64,000 nucleotides of DNA from Schistosoma haematobium (GCF_000699445.3 NC_067197.1:22923809-22987808), one strand, 5' to 3'. Positions 11,402 through 25,500 are shown, counted from the first letter of the stretch. Notes: generated by a model from the letters alone, not told the origin. Program-made: numbers and translations.

Positions 11402-14343
11402 ATTACACATTCAAGGTTCAAGCATAAACAGAAACTTCTAAATTTAATTATGTCTCTGATTCCAGTAGGTTGATAAACTTATAATTAGATGGTATAGTGA
11501 GTTGGTAATAAAAATTGTAGATCAATTGTATTAATAAATAATTTACCTAAAGTAGGAACACAAAGATATGTATCAGACCACTATAATCCTTGAAAATCAA
11601 CTCAATTCAAAGCTATTAATGAGTTACTTACCTTTCACATAACGTATAGTAAATGTTAATAATAAGGTGTAAGATATACTTAAAAATTACGTGCATTAAT
11701 TATCTATGCACCAGTAAACATTGTTCTATTCTATTTATTTAGGAACTATAAATATGGCTTCTGTTTACGGGAATCTTAACTTGTTTAAACAAAAACTTTC
11801 CTAGTATTGTGATGGAGTTGAATGACGATTGGTACCTCATTAAATATTTATGTCATTTCTTAACGGACATATATATAATGTTGGCATTGTGTCTGAAATA
11901 ATTCTGGTATTTGTAGAGTTTTGAAATTTTAGCTAATATCAGTTCGTAATTAAAACCTAGTTCCCAAATTTAACTACCAACTGTAAATCGTAATAAGGAT
12001 TCCTCACACTGATTTATAACCCTCAATCAGTCCTAGTTAGAAGGTGGACAACCCCAAGGTCACTTAAACATCGCTCAAAGGTCAAACATAAATTATAGTC
12101 TCGTCGAAATCACTTTTACAATGAACCCTTTATGAACGATTAATAACTCACTACTAATCTCAATTACATGTTCAACTTATTGAATGATCCGATTTCCCCT
12201 TCTATTGTATTTGAAAGTTAAATTGAATACGAAGTCAGACAAGGCTTTGTTTATTTGATTGGTATGACAACACTATCATGACTTTATTTGCCATATTGAA
12301 AGGTTAATCAGTGTTTGTTTTACCGAGCATACAAAATTTGTAAATGAATGAATGCATTTAAGCTAAGTGAATTAATTATTGTGATTATTTCTTGATAGAT
12401 TTGACTACTTCTGTAAATTTATGTGCATTGAAAATAATTAGTGTTTCTTTACATAGTGTTTACTCAAACAAGTGAAATATTCTGTGATCAATAATACAAG
12501 ACTTATATCTTATATAGTATATAGTTAATAAATCTACATTGGCTCACGCTAAAAATGATGATACGTAAATAGAAACTTCTAAATTTAATTACATCTCTGA
12601 TTCCAGTAGGTTGATAAACTTATAATTAGACGGTATAGTGAGTTGGTAATAAAACTTGTAGATCAATTGTATTAATAAATAATTTACCTAAAGTAGGAAC
12701 GCTTAACTATTGATAAGAGTTTAATTATTGTATTTTATTATTCTCACTATTATCAGTTCACCTGTCTTCCTACTATCAACTTGTACTTTTACCTATTATG
12801 TGTAGTGACTTATTCTATTTCATTGTGATTATTGACCCATATTGCCTTGATTGGTTTAAAAATTTTCGTATAAATATTCATGTATATTAGAGTAAAGCCT
12901 GATGACGATCTAATTGAAAACAATTGTTCGCTTATATGTGTTGTTCTAATTTTCACAATGGGAATCTTTAATATTACAAAGATATGTATCAGACCACTAT
13001 AATCCTTGAAAATCAACTCAATTCAAAGCTATTAATGAGTTACTTACCTTTCACATAACGTATAGTAAATGTTAATAATAAGATGTAAGATATACTTAAA
13101 AATTACGTGCACTAATTATCTATGCACCAGTAAACATTGTTCTATTCTATTTATTTAGGAACTATAAATATGGCTTCTGTTTACGGGAATCTTAACTTGT
13201 TTAAACAAAAACTTTCCTAGTATTGTGATGGAGTTGAATGACGATTGGTACCTCATTAAATATTTATGTCATTTCTTAACGGACATATATATAATGTTGG
13301 CATTGTGTCTGAAATAATTCTGGTATTTTTATCAAAATCTGCTAGGAATAGTATTTAAATTATGAGTATGGGGTTTTTGTGGAAATCACTGAATGTTATT
13401 GTGAGAAAATGTCCTGATTTCTGGTGAAAAGTCATGATCAGAGGGATCCAATTGTATCTGGTGTAAGGTAGTTATTCACAGAATACAATAGAAGATGATT
13501 GAGCACGATTGAGAACTGATGGAACTCAAGCATGAACTGCTAATAACATCGTAACAATGACTTAAACATTTGTGAATATTTTTTAACTTAAATGGCCATC
13601 TTGAAAAATATTTCGGTATTGAGTTTTTAATTCGTCCCAAATTTACAGCCTTTTGCTGTTTTGAAATTAGACTTGAATTTTTCACTCGTCATTTGCTCTT
13701 TATTAATACATGAAGTAAACAGCGTTTTGTTACATAATGTAGATTATGAATATTATACATTTATAAAAACGACACACTTTTGTGAAAAACATGAACAGGA
13801 AATAATCTCATTGTGGTTACTCAATATCTACCCTGTAAACAAACAGGACCTTTAGTTTTCTCCAGATCAATCTTACAAATTCATTGATTCACTTGTTGAA
13901 TTGATATGTATTGAAGCTATATACAAACTGATATGCTAAATTCCCATAAAGAAGTAGAACTTTAGTCTGCTTTTTTGTTTATACATGGGCAGGTAACAGA
14001 CACAAAAGAAAGTAAAGGAGAACAGGCTACAACAAAGACCTATGCCAGTATTATTATTATTATCAGAAAATCAATAACAGCATATTAAGATATTTTACTT
14101 GTCATAAACACTAAATTGGTTCCTGGATTTTATACTTATAATTAAATAGCCTATGATTTTGTGGAAATATACACTCAGAAATTAGTCTATGGAGTTTAGT
14201 AATTCATGAGTGATATTCTACATGCGTGACGATTGTTAATGAGCAACAAACATTGTAAGGCGAATGATTATCTGTTGTGTGTTACTAATTAATCCCTGTA
14301 TAAAGCAGGTGTTTTTCCTCATTTTCATTTGTGAATTGAAAGA
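11402..14343 (-). repeat. Right arm of 7.9-kb inverted repeat
   Basis: Reverse complement of 6444-9385 over the full 2,942 bp without net length change. It carries the mirror images of blocks A (11560-11912, 12976-13328) and C. Homology ends abruptly at 14343, about 80 bp before the SINE at 14424. Confidence 0.95.
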
Positions 14344-14423
14344 CAATAAGTGTTCTAGCTCTCTTCGTTTGAGTTAGTTGATTTTCTAGATAAATTCTTA
14401 AATTGATTTAAACAGGCTGTAAT

Positions 14424-14665
14424 AATTTCACAGGTTGAAATCATGAGTCGATTGAAGCTAGACCACCATGGAAAACCTGGAAGCACTGGACGGCCGTCTC
14501 GTCCTAGTATGGGACTCCTCAGCAGTGCGCATCCACGATCCCGCATCACGCGGGCCTCGAACCCAGGACCAACTGGCTCCGTGTGTTAGCACTTAACCAC
14601 TAGACCACTGAGCCGGCATCCAACGGTGTTAATGTCTAACTTCAACCAATCCACGAAGTTGCGCC
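14424..14665 (-). mobile_element. S-malpha type SINE, minus strand
   Basis: Reading the minus strand, it starts with TAACACCGTTGGATGCCGGC, then a tRNA-like segment with a box A-like TGGTCTAGTGG and a box B-like GGTTCGAGGCCC, a GATCGTGGATGCGCAC stretch, a hammerhead-like region and a tail ending AACCTGTGAAATT. The same unit occurs on the plus strand at 14853-15072. Confidence 0.85.
14481..14526 (-). ncRNA. Hammerhead ribozyme relic (GAGA core)
   Basis: On the minus strand, GCACTG, CTGAGGAG, a GTCC/GGAC helix II, then GAGA where the consensus needs GAAA, then CGGCCGTC and CAGTGC. Helix I and the cleavage-site triplet are intact, but the substitution in the invariant GAAA box should abolish or strongly reduce self-cleavage. 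Confidence 0.75.
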
Positions 14666-14788
14666 ACCGTACACTATTGTCTTCAGTCAGTTACTATTTC
14701 ACAACAGACCTGGTTGAACTCCACTGGTAATGGCTTCTCACTAGAACTCCAGTAGTTTTTCTTGAAGTCAGTCACTAGTGAGCAGTTG

Positions 14789-15101
14789 ATTATTATCAGA
14801 ATGGGTTTTGTGGAGTTTTAGAAATTTCACAGGTTGGAATCATGAGTCGATTGACATTAACACCGTTGGATGCCGGCTCAGTGGTCTAGTGGTTAAGTGC
14901 TAACGCACGGAGCCAGTTGGTCCTGAGTTCGAGCCCCGCGTGATGCGGGATCGTGGATGCGCACTGCTGAGGAGTCCCATACTAGGACGAAACGGCCGTC
15001 CAGTGCTTCCAGGTTTTCCATGGTGGTCTAGCTTCAATCGACTCATGATTTCAACCTGTGAAATTTCTAAAACTCTCCACAAAACAAATTCTGGTAATAA
15101 T
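14789..15101 (+). mobile_element. Ribozyme SINE with about 66-bp inverted termini
   Basis: The SINE unit on the plus strand (14853-15072) is bracketed by inverted repeats of about 66-68 bp, 14789-14854 and 15034-15101, which include the SINE tail (TCAATCGACTCATGATT) plus flanking TTCTAAAACTCCACAAAAC. Pol III-like boxes lie near 14883 (TGGTCTAGTGG) and 14928 (AGTTCGAGCCCC). The element could be a SINE inserted beside an inverted SINE tail, or a genuinely inverted-terminus unit. It has no protein-coding potential. Confidence 0.75.
14961..15006 (+). ncRNA. Hammerhead ribozyme, intact core
   Basis: A type I hammerhead layout is visible. Helix I is GCACTG (14961-14966) with CAGTGC (15001-15006). 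The core is CTGAGGA (14967-14973). Helix II is GTCC (14974-14977) with GGAC (14985-14988). Then come GAAA (14989-14992) and the cleavage triplet GTC ending at 15000. Helix III is the self-complementary ACGGCCGT (14992-14999), with at most two pairs plus a GGCC loop, or four pairs in a dimer. The family role is self-cleavage of the SINE transcript. Such a minimal helix III suggests dimer-dependent cleavage. Confidence 0.85.
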
Positions 15102-17830
15102 TTTATCATGTAACTGAAATTTATTGATTGAAACATTCAATTTTGAATAAACCAACCACAGATTCTAACTTTGTTTTGCTTGCCAAAGTTAGTATTAATT
15201 GTCTTAACAAAACTATATATTCACCCCCACATATTATTAGGCGAATATTTATGAGATTAAACAATTACGGTATACTTTATAATGATAACTATTTTGTAAA
15301 ATTTCGGAAAAACGTGCTAGAAAACGGTACGTCAAATCAAATCAATCTAAATGTTTGTTACTGGTATTCTATCAAAAAAGTTATTGAAATATTTGTGTTT
15401 GATTAGAAATTTTCAAATGAAATGCGGTAACTTAAAGTATTGACAAAATTAGCTTCCGAAATATAACCATTACTTTGAATACCGTTTGAAGTATGACAAA
15501 CTGGGTGTAAGGACAAGAATTCCTATAATTCTTTACCCTTGGATTCCTCATTTACGCGTTTCAAATATCAATAGATGATATCAGACAATGACTGCATATA
15601 AAAGTGTACAAAATGGTACAAAAGCAGTACTGTCAAAGCAAATATATGTACAAATATATACCTGAACAATAATTTTTACAACAGGAACCTTCAATAATTT
15701 GTAAAACTACCATGTGTAATCAAACCATACGACATATAATAATTAATTAGTTAAGAAGCATGGACTCAGCACTCGTCAAATAGAAGAAACCGTTCGCGTC
15801 AAGCAACGAACGCTGTACTAACCGAAAAGTGAGACAAGTAAAATTATTTTGCTCCAAACGTCAGTAATCAAAATATAATGTAACAATTAAATGAAAAGTC
15901 ACGATTCACGACTAATTACTTATCAACAATGTTCCTAACAAGTAAAAAACGAAGTTTTTAACCCTTGGGTATGGATTAAATGAATCGCAGTAAAAAAAGA
16001 ATAGCCAAGAATACGGTTACCGAATACAGTAGCCACCAAAATTCAAGGTCAAAAGAAACAAACTAGCAGTCAGAAAAATATCAGACCATAAACTAAAAGA
16101 AAACAGTAAGTTTAAAATCAACTAAAATATAAATATAATATACATAGGTAGAGAGACTTGTGGGAATAACGTTGCATGTAAGGAGAAACAAAGAAATACT
16201 GTCACATGGGAAACATATATGGAAGGATTTCTAGGCAAATTCATGAAACAACATGCGAAAAAGATTTCACATTGGGTTGTCAGTGAATTAAATATTTAAA
16301 ATATAGACTCAAGACCACGGTATGACATATTATGCGAATATTAAACTGCACAAAATCTGGTATACGGAAGAGAAGCTCGGTAACTTTAAGAATATTTTCT
16401 CTACACATTTAGGATTGGACAGTATATGACTGTCAAAGACATATTTCCGACTTTGAGTAACTCAAAAAGTACTTTGAAACTGTTACCAATCAATGAGGTA
16501 ATACATAATTTAGACCAAGGACCTTTCATTGAACAGGTCACAGAGCTCAGATGTGGTTATTCTAAATGACTGGTAAATTTTCGCAGAGATTTTTAACTTG
16601 TAGTTTTTTCTACAGAACTCCACTAACTTAAATGTAAACCAACATTTTTCTAGATCGTTTATAAAAACATAAATAGTTTCATAAAATATTGGACACGCGA
16701 TCTGAGACCGTCGTGCGCTAACTGGCTTAGAAGTGGACGTCGATCTTCGAACCGCTAAAGACTTATCTTAAGGTATATGTGTTCTCAAGAAATAGTGAAA
16801 ATATACTCAACGTTGTCACGTCAAATGAGTGAATCATAGGCCGAAATAACGGTCATGTTTACCGTCATATAGTCAATAGATTCGTCATATTATTAGTTTT
16901 TTTTATAAAACGAGATTATCCTCTGAATTTTATTGTGACTGTTATTTTTATTCATCATGTCAGACTGCGTTACACAAGACACGCGTATTACATGCTGAAT
17001 TGATAGAAAGCTTAATAATATTCGCCGTTGTTTCGAAGCAGACCGTCAGTAAATAATCGAGAAAGATTTAAGGCTAAATTTAGTTCTGGTAGTTAACCAT
17101 AATACTACAGAGAATGGTTCAGTTTTCTTCTAAACTCGTATTTTCACTTCGCAATACGCTGATCCCAGATCAAGTGTGGAAAATCACAGTGACCGCATAA
17201 CGCATAAACCGTCAAGTATATTTGACGAAGCGGGAAATTTCTGTTTCGTAGTCTAACAAAGCCGGTCATAACCCACACAGAGTTGTGTGCACAAAACGAA
17301 AGAAGCTATCTTGATTCTGACTACCCATATGACGTAATACATTCTACGGCGTAAGTAAAGATTCATGTATTGGACTAAGTGTAACAATAATTTTATAAGG
17401 ACTGCACATGCAAATAGCCCAGAAACTTCCAATTAATTGGATTCGTCGTTAAAAGTTCGAACAAAAGTGAGGAATCTTATCTGAAAAATATTTTAGCAAG
17501 GAAAAATGTATAATGATGATTTCCGTTATATTTATAAAATACCATACATGAATTTATAAATGATCGGATAATTTCACAACTTAGATGATATTAAATCCTC
17601 CAAATAAGCAAAATATAACAGGCCAGAGAAGAAAGATAGTATAAAACTAAAGCTGAAAGAATATTATCCTACAATAATTCAACCAAACAAAATGTGTCGA
17701 AAGTTTGAAAATATGGAAAATAACCTACGTTTCTCGCTGATATATCTGTGGTATTCGCTAAAAGTAACAGTTATGAATAAATGATACTTTAGGGGAAAAA
17801 TTATGTAAACATGGAGGAATACAGAACCGA
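15102..17830. other. Non-coding stretch
   Basis: No gene or family-level repeat recognised. Composition is mixed AT-rich. A frame at 15128-15406 has no recognisable motifs. Confidence 0.45.
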
Positions 17831-18175
17831 CTGGTATATATATATATATATAAGGCATCGCTCGATTAAAAATTTGCTATACACTCGTGAAGTTGTTTTA
17901 TATGATTAGTACTGGTAGCCAGCGATACTGTTTTCTTAAAAAATATCACATTGTAATAGAAAAAATGAATAAGTGTAGATTTAGAGGTAGATCTGCTAAT
18001 GATAAAAATGAAATAACAGAAAGAGACACAAAGTGGAAGAAATCAAATGACAAGGAATTGAGGAAAACACTAATTAACAATTTGATGATTCCCAATAACA
18101 AGATAAAATACATACAAAAGTAGAAGTACATAGTGTAGGCTTAAATAAAAACTAAAGTATATAGCATAGAGAAAG

Positions 18176-18229
<54 letters not shown>
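18176..18229. repeat. (AAT)n microsatellite
   Basis: About 18 uninterrupted AAT units. Hydrophobic poly-Ile and poly-Asn frames over it are artefacts. Confidence 0.97.
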
Positions 18230-18822
18230 GAAGCAAAAATACTTAAAAGCACTGCTACAGTATAGATTGATTATTCAAGCTATTCATTGTCTGTTACAAG
18301 TTGTTTCAAAGTAAATCATATCCATTTCATCAAAGAAAAAGAAATTTAACAGATAACAATGATAATAACAGCAATAGTTATAATAATATAGACAATTAGT
18401 CTTAATGAAAAACACATGGAAAAAATCTAGTCGGATATAAAAAAAATAAGAATTGAAATGTTAAAGCTGATATGGATTGTTGTTAATTATTTAAAAAATC
18501 TTTGCTAATAATAATTTAAAGATAAATGTGCTCAATCTATCCTTTTAGTGAGTAAATTGAAGAGAAATAATAGGATGAACAGTACACTAACACATATAAA
18601 TTCGTATAGTATGGTACAATATGAACGAATCATTATTATTTCTTTGTCATCTTAATTTACTCATGATAGAAGAAAGGCACAATAGATCAACAATAACAAA
18701 GTCACAGTTTCATGTTTTCTCAATCTTCGTATTCACATAGATACGTACACATATATGTATATATTTAACATATTTGAATGAACACGGTAAGGAAATAAAT
18801 ACAATTATATTGTGCTATCGTA

Positions 18823-19008
18823 TCACTGTTGTTTTCTTGATGATAACTGATCAATGACGGAAGTGACGTCACCATTCATTGTTGTTGAAAGTTGAGATGA
18901 CTTTTCTGATTGAGATTTCGGTAATGGTGGTAGTAGATATTTGACAGTTGGTCTTATTAATGGCCAAAATACATACCATAAACCAATGAAATAAATTGAT
19001 TTCAATGC
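18823..19008 (-). CDS. LPCAT3: LPCAT3-like exon 11 (last)
   Basis: Acceptor TACTATCCAG precedes 19008. The frame opens [14 protein letters not shown], matching the VYKSIYFLG block of vertebrate LPCAT3, covers the last membrane segment and a Ser/Gln-rich tail, and stops at TGA 18825-18823. Phase 0 entry agrees with exon 10. Confidence 0.88.
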   Translation of the reverse strand, partial: ALKSIYFIGLWYVFWPLIRPTVKYLLPPLPKSQSEKSSQLSTTMNGDVTSVIDQLSSRKQQ

Positions 19009-19437
19009 CTGGATAGTAAAAGCAAAGTTACGGAGTAAATTATATGGATATTATCAGTCAGTCATGTGCACTGTAGTACTTGTCATATATGTCCATTAGT
19101 TCAACATGCTCTACATCACAATGAGATGGCAGAGTAGTATAAATAGAAAGGAAATCAGTGGTAATAGAAGAGACTAGAGATAGATAATAAGGTTTGAGAA
19201 GAATGAATTTGTGGGATAGTAAAATAGAAGATAATTTCAAAACTGAAGATCTAAGAAAAGATAAAAAGTGAAAGCATCCACACTATTGTGACCGATTCTG
19301 ATCAATATCACACAACATCTACAACAATTCGTTACGACGATGGCCGAATGCTATCCAGGTACTCTAAACTTACTTATACAGTTCAGTAAAACAGACAATG
19401 ACTATATGAACTGACAGTGCATATTGTTTTGGCTGCC

Positions 19438-19520
<83 letters not shown>

Positions 19521-22500
19521 AATAGATATAAGGTAACAAAGAAGTTTGCTTGAAATAAACAACTATACAACGTTAGTTGTACTCAAATGAGTAAAGAAAC
19601 TTTTATTTCTCATAGAGTAAATATTTAAACCCTTTATATATAATTGTAATAAAAAAAATACATCGATAATGTTACAAAACAGACATATAAGAAGTAAACC
19701 GTGAAAACTGGGATCGAATAAATCAAAACCGTTTCTAATATAGTACAGTTAATAGTTCCTTATCTAATATTGAAGAAAATACTTTCAATCTCAACATAGT
19801 AACTGTTTCGGAAATTGCCAAAATTTATATAAATACAGTTTACAACCCAAAAATCTTCTGAATACCTCACTCAATGATGATGAATATCCAATTAGAACAG
19901 AACAACCTTACAATACCCCCTAATTTCTAATGATTTCCCACTTGATATCACTTCAGGATAAAAGAATATGTAAATCTAATTATTAAATATTATTTAAGTT
20001 AATAAAAAAATTGGTTTCGGATTATTTGACAATTGAAAATAATTAACAATAAAATCACTTACAGGGAACCATAGATGAAATTTTAACAAATAAAACGCTA
20101 CCATCGGACTAGACAGAATAAAATAAATATGAAGTTTGCCACATACACTGCTGATTACACGTCCAGTAAACGTTTTATAAAAGAAATGATTGTATTTTGA
20201 ATTCTTCAGTATGGATAAAAACTGATTAGAAACAAAAAACAACAATAGCATATGTACATATATTGAGAAAGAATAACTCAGTTATACTAATTATAATTAT
20301 GAAGTGCAATTAAATACACTTTTAAAAAACTGAAAATAATTGTTACTTTTGACCACTGATCCATATCATGTGAAAAAGCCACTAATCGGAATCGCAATTT
20401 CTATGACTTAATATCCCTGAGTTCATCAATTATGCGTCCAATCAGCACTAGTAATCTTAAGTTAACTGCTAAGTCCTTATCGGTCCACAATTCTGTAGCA
20501 TCTCTATCCTGCCCGTTGAGTTTAGAAGTCAGTAACCAACCTCTACTACATTATATTTTATTAATGAGTAGTGTATACACGATTATATCAGACAATATCA
20601 CACCGTAAAATGAAAGACATCAATTATGCATGAATAAGCCAAAAGTGGTTATGAGTAGGAGATACAGTAAATAAAAAACTAGGAACAGATTAAGAATAGT
20701 AAATTGTATAACAGTTGTTGATAAGTCAATAGAAAGCTAATGATAAAAGGAATATATATATTATAATAGTCTGTAAATTTCAAACAATGACTTGCCATAA
20801 ATAAAAAGAGTTCTCAAGTTAGCTGATTTAATGCTATTGGTTCCCTTCATAAACTTAGATGGAAAAAACAACAGTATTTGCAGGATACGATGAATTCATT
20901 GTATTTCCTTGCTTTCGCTTTAACTACATACAGGTTATTAAGTTTAACTATATTCAAATATAAACGTACCATTCAATTAGAAAAAAACGAATTGTTCGTT
21001 TGGAATGCAAAAGAAGTTAAGAAATACATTTTTGCAACAATTTTTAGGATTTTGAGATGGTGAAGATTTGATGGAGTTTTGTTCTCTGAGCTGGATGGTT
21101 TGGTCATCGACCAACAAAACTCCATCAAATTTTTTTAGAATTGTTTAGTGCGATGGTTATAACATATTTAAGATAATTTACTGCCGTAATATGGCAGGTA
21201 ATCCAGGACATCTAGGAACAATAAAAGTAACTCACTAAATTTTCATTATAATTAATTGAAGCAAAAAGGTCGGAATGGTTAATTCGCTTTGTTTACTACG
21301 GTAGTTGACGGTTAAACATCGACTCTTTGAATATAAAGGTTAGGCTTAAGCCTGCTGATTGCCATAGCCTTTGCAAATCCTAAGCAGATAAAATTAGACA
21401 ATTCACTGACTACTTTGAATGATTCCGTTGGTTAAACGTTATATTTTGTAGGTAGCTAGTTGAGTTTAGTCAAACCATGAATCCTGGTTCGTTGATGAAG
21501 ACCATTTGGTAGGTTAAACTCACACGAGCTTTTTTTTCTGCTACACATACTAAAGATTTTGTTACATCACGTAAAAAAAAAACTAAATGACACATTCTAG
21601 AATCATCATTCTAAACAAGTATAAAAACCTTTTTAAAAAGTTCATTTCTTTACTTCGTTCACATTTGAGATAATTAAAATTTTCCGAGTTACATGTGATT
21701 GACGAGAAAACAGCGAGGTACAGTAAATTCATTGGATTGTGAGAAAAACTATTATCGAACAAACATATCAACTGTCACACTAGCAACTACATTAGAATTG
21801 AAAGATTATACATTGTTCTATGCTAAAATATGAAAATTCGGTTTTCAATTTTTGAGTAACGCTAAAGTGACCCTCGGAAAATCCATCTACCCGCTAGGGC
21901 CAAAAGAAGGTCATAAATTAATGTGAGGAATTATGATTAGGGTTTAGATTCAGAAGTTAGGCTTAGGGTTTTCATCACGAACTGACATCAGCTATATTGC
22001 CAAAATGCTATTTAACTATATACATGAGTGAATCTCGCGCCAAAATCCAAGACTTGTTATCTCTGATTTCACTGGTTCGTCAACAAATTATAGTCTGACC
22101 AAAATTTTCACTAAATTTTAGATGATACTATACAATGAAGACAATCATTAATCACATACCCATTTTGTTTTCAAAACAAAACATAAACCAACATACTCTG
22201 TTTTAAAGCTAAATGATTGAACATTAGAGTGAAACACTCAAACAGACAATTAAAATGACATAGAGACACTACAATAAACTAGTATATACCAGAAACACGA
22301 ATATAAAAATGATATATTAGTGCTAGATTTTAGAAAAGTCGAGATTGTGACTAATTCTATGTGAAACAAGGTAACTAGAACCTGCAAATTTTTCACCAGT
22401 GGTAATTGAAAACAGTGATACTATCTAAAGTAATTTGAAGTTTAAACAATACTCTCCTCAAATAAGTCTTAATTTATTATTGTAATTTGCTTTAGCAGTT

Positions 22501-25500
22501 TCCTTTGGCGAGCAAAAAGAGGATCAGTTCGATTAGAACATTGCCTTATGCTTTTTAAAATCATTCGCCCAAGATGCATGTGCTGATCAGATCACCTTGA
22601 GAGTTTAATCATCTCTTAAAGATGAGCGACCGATGAATCCTGGCAGAGATTCATGATGTTTCTTATCTGTCAAATAAAAAAATACTTTAAAACAGTTCAC
22701 ATTGTATAGCTTCACATATTTGTAACATAATTATTGCAAGTGGATAACACAGTATGCGGACTGTACAAATTTGATCACAGGTGTTTTTATGATATTGACT
22801 GCGTAATCGCTAAGTAAGCATAGTCAATATTCGATACATTCCACAGGATATATATATATATATATATATATAACTGTGTATTCAGGACAACAATATTCTT
22901 CGCTTATGTGAGTTTTAAATATTATGCGAAAATATTATTTTTTTAAATTGTTTCTACATTTGCTACGTAGATTCACGCCACGTAACACCTCCATACTACT
23001 TTATCATACAAACATTGGCTTTATCAGTTCAATAAAGAGTTAACTGAATAACCGAGCATTGAAATAATCAAGATCACGAAACATATAAAAATGTGTGTAT
23101 AATAAAACAAAAAAACTTACATCTTTTTCAACTGTCACTACTAATAATTCTATTCCAAAATTGACATAATAGCCACTGTATGTACCATGCCAAAGTGCCA
23201 AAAATAATAATGATATTATTTGAGATAAATTTTTATTGCCCAAGAAACGTAAGCGTTTATAAACATAACTAGAAAACACAATCAACAAATATAACAGAAA
23301 CTTGTAACAATGCTATAGGAATACAATTTCTTAATAGAATTACAACCTAGTTTCATTTCTATTCAATAGCATATCTTCAAATGAAGCACATGTGTTATTA
23401 ATTTAGAGATATTTCAGTTTCAGTTGGTTGTAAAGACTAACTTAATGAGATGACGATGTTCGCTATGGATTGATATCAGACGTGAAACTATTAAAAAAGA
23501 GGAGGATCTAGACAGTCGTTTCGTTCTACTTTTAAACTCCACAACAATGCGCACCCATAAGTGTTTTCTAACGTAATACTCTACAACTGGTTCATCTTTC
23601 CTGAATACTCAAGGAAAAAAGAATGACTCACGAAATCAACACCAGATAGACAGACGAATCAATGTAAATCACATGACATTTATTCTCTAAGACAACCAAC
23701 TAAGAGATCACAGACAGAATCATCAGTTCATATCATCAACACAAGGATTATAGAAACCACGGTAGACTTTCTCGAGATATTTTTCTTTACTAGAGGACGT
23801 CTATCCCATAGACAAAACTATATCCTAATCTCTTGATACTGACCCTAACTATGATTATTTCCTGTATTCACCTAATAGTATATACAAGTACAAATTAACT
23901 AGAATATAAAAAGAGAGAACGTAAATAAGACTAAGATAATAGCATATTAAACATTAGGAATTAAATAAAGAATGAACATACTAAAACACTAATGAAACAA
24001 ATTTGACCAACATTTTAAATAATTAACTTCTGTCAGCTTGACGATAACATGATTAAAAATTTACCGGCTTATGTATTGAATAAATACATATATCTGTGAA
24101 ATATTATTGGTCTGATCACAAACAGGTGTACTCCGACATAATAAAGCCCAGTAATACGTCATCTCATAGTGAGTAATATCAATTTTGCAAAAACGTTTCA
24201 GAGATATTGTAATTACAGAAACTTCACCTGTAGCTCTTCTACAGCTACTGCCGGTCCCAAGCTCTGGTAAAAGAGGAAGGTTGGGCATGTGGTCAGCAAC
24301 CCCACTCCGTAGAAAACAATCTCGCTAAAATAACGCCATCCAGATTAAACAAATCAAACTATTTAAACTCTGCCATCTGAGATGAAGGAAGAATTATGAC
24401 GCGTTATGATAAAAGCCGAGATTCTTAGGAAGTCACGAGACCGATGCCCTTTCTAACAAACAGAGCAACAATTTTATAGGTACATGGAATGTACGGACAA
24501 TGTGGGAGACCGGGACGACCAGTCAAAAAGCAACGAAAATGAGGATATACAAATCGGTGTTGCGCAGAATCAGCGAAACACATTGAACTCAAGCTGAACA
24601 GCAAAGGATAGATCTAGGAGATGCTGTTGTACTTTGGTCACGAGGAAGAAAGTGCTCAGCACACTCAGCGAGTTGTTCTAATGCTGTCCAAGGAAGCACG
24701 AAATGCACTTGTAGGATGGGAATCTCACGGATCCAGGATCATCAAAGTATCATTCAAAACAAAGAAGGAGGGGATCACAATGAATATTATCCAATGTTAT
24801 GCACCCACTAATGATAGCAACGACAACAATAAAGATCAGTTATATGATAGGCTGCAGTCAATCATAGTGCCTAAGAAAAAACCTCACCATCCTGATGGGA
24901 GATCTAAACACTAAAGTCGGAACGAACAACAACGGATATGAAGATATCATGGAGTGACAGCGACTGACTGGGAGAAAGAAACGAGAACGGTGATAGACTT
25001 GTAAATCTATGTACCCAATATTCGCACACGGACGCATACACAAAGCTACATGGATCTCCCTAGATCACACCACGGAGAACCAGATAAATCATATTTCATG
25101 CAATTGGTTCCCTTTATGAATTTAAATAGAGCAAGAACAAACATTGATGCAGAATAGTATGAATTCATATTATTTCGAGGTTTCTCGTCAGCTGCTTACA
25201 AACCAAAATTGTGATAGAATTTTTACATGGAGATAGTGTGAAACAATCGACATAAATGAGTGTAAATAACTTGATTACAATAATAACTATATATATATAT
25301 ATATGCTAGAAACAGGTCAGAGGTCAAAAGAGGGGGGTTAATCCAGGGTGGGTGGTGTAATAATTTAGTGAAGTTCATAAATTGTGTGATAATTGTAGAG
25401 ATTAATTGAATTAAATAATGATAAGGTAGAGTACGTAATAATAATTAAATAGGGTTTGGAAAGTTAAGATGATTTAAGAGGATCAGGTGGTGGAAATGTG

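Noticed and set aside
18070..18252. Poly-Ile frame over 18176-18229
   Set aside because: Translation of an AAT microsatellite. No evidence of a gene.
19370..19570. Ser-Leu and Ile-Tyr repeat frame
   Set aside because: Translation of the (GA)n and (TA)n microsatellite.
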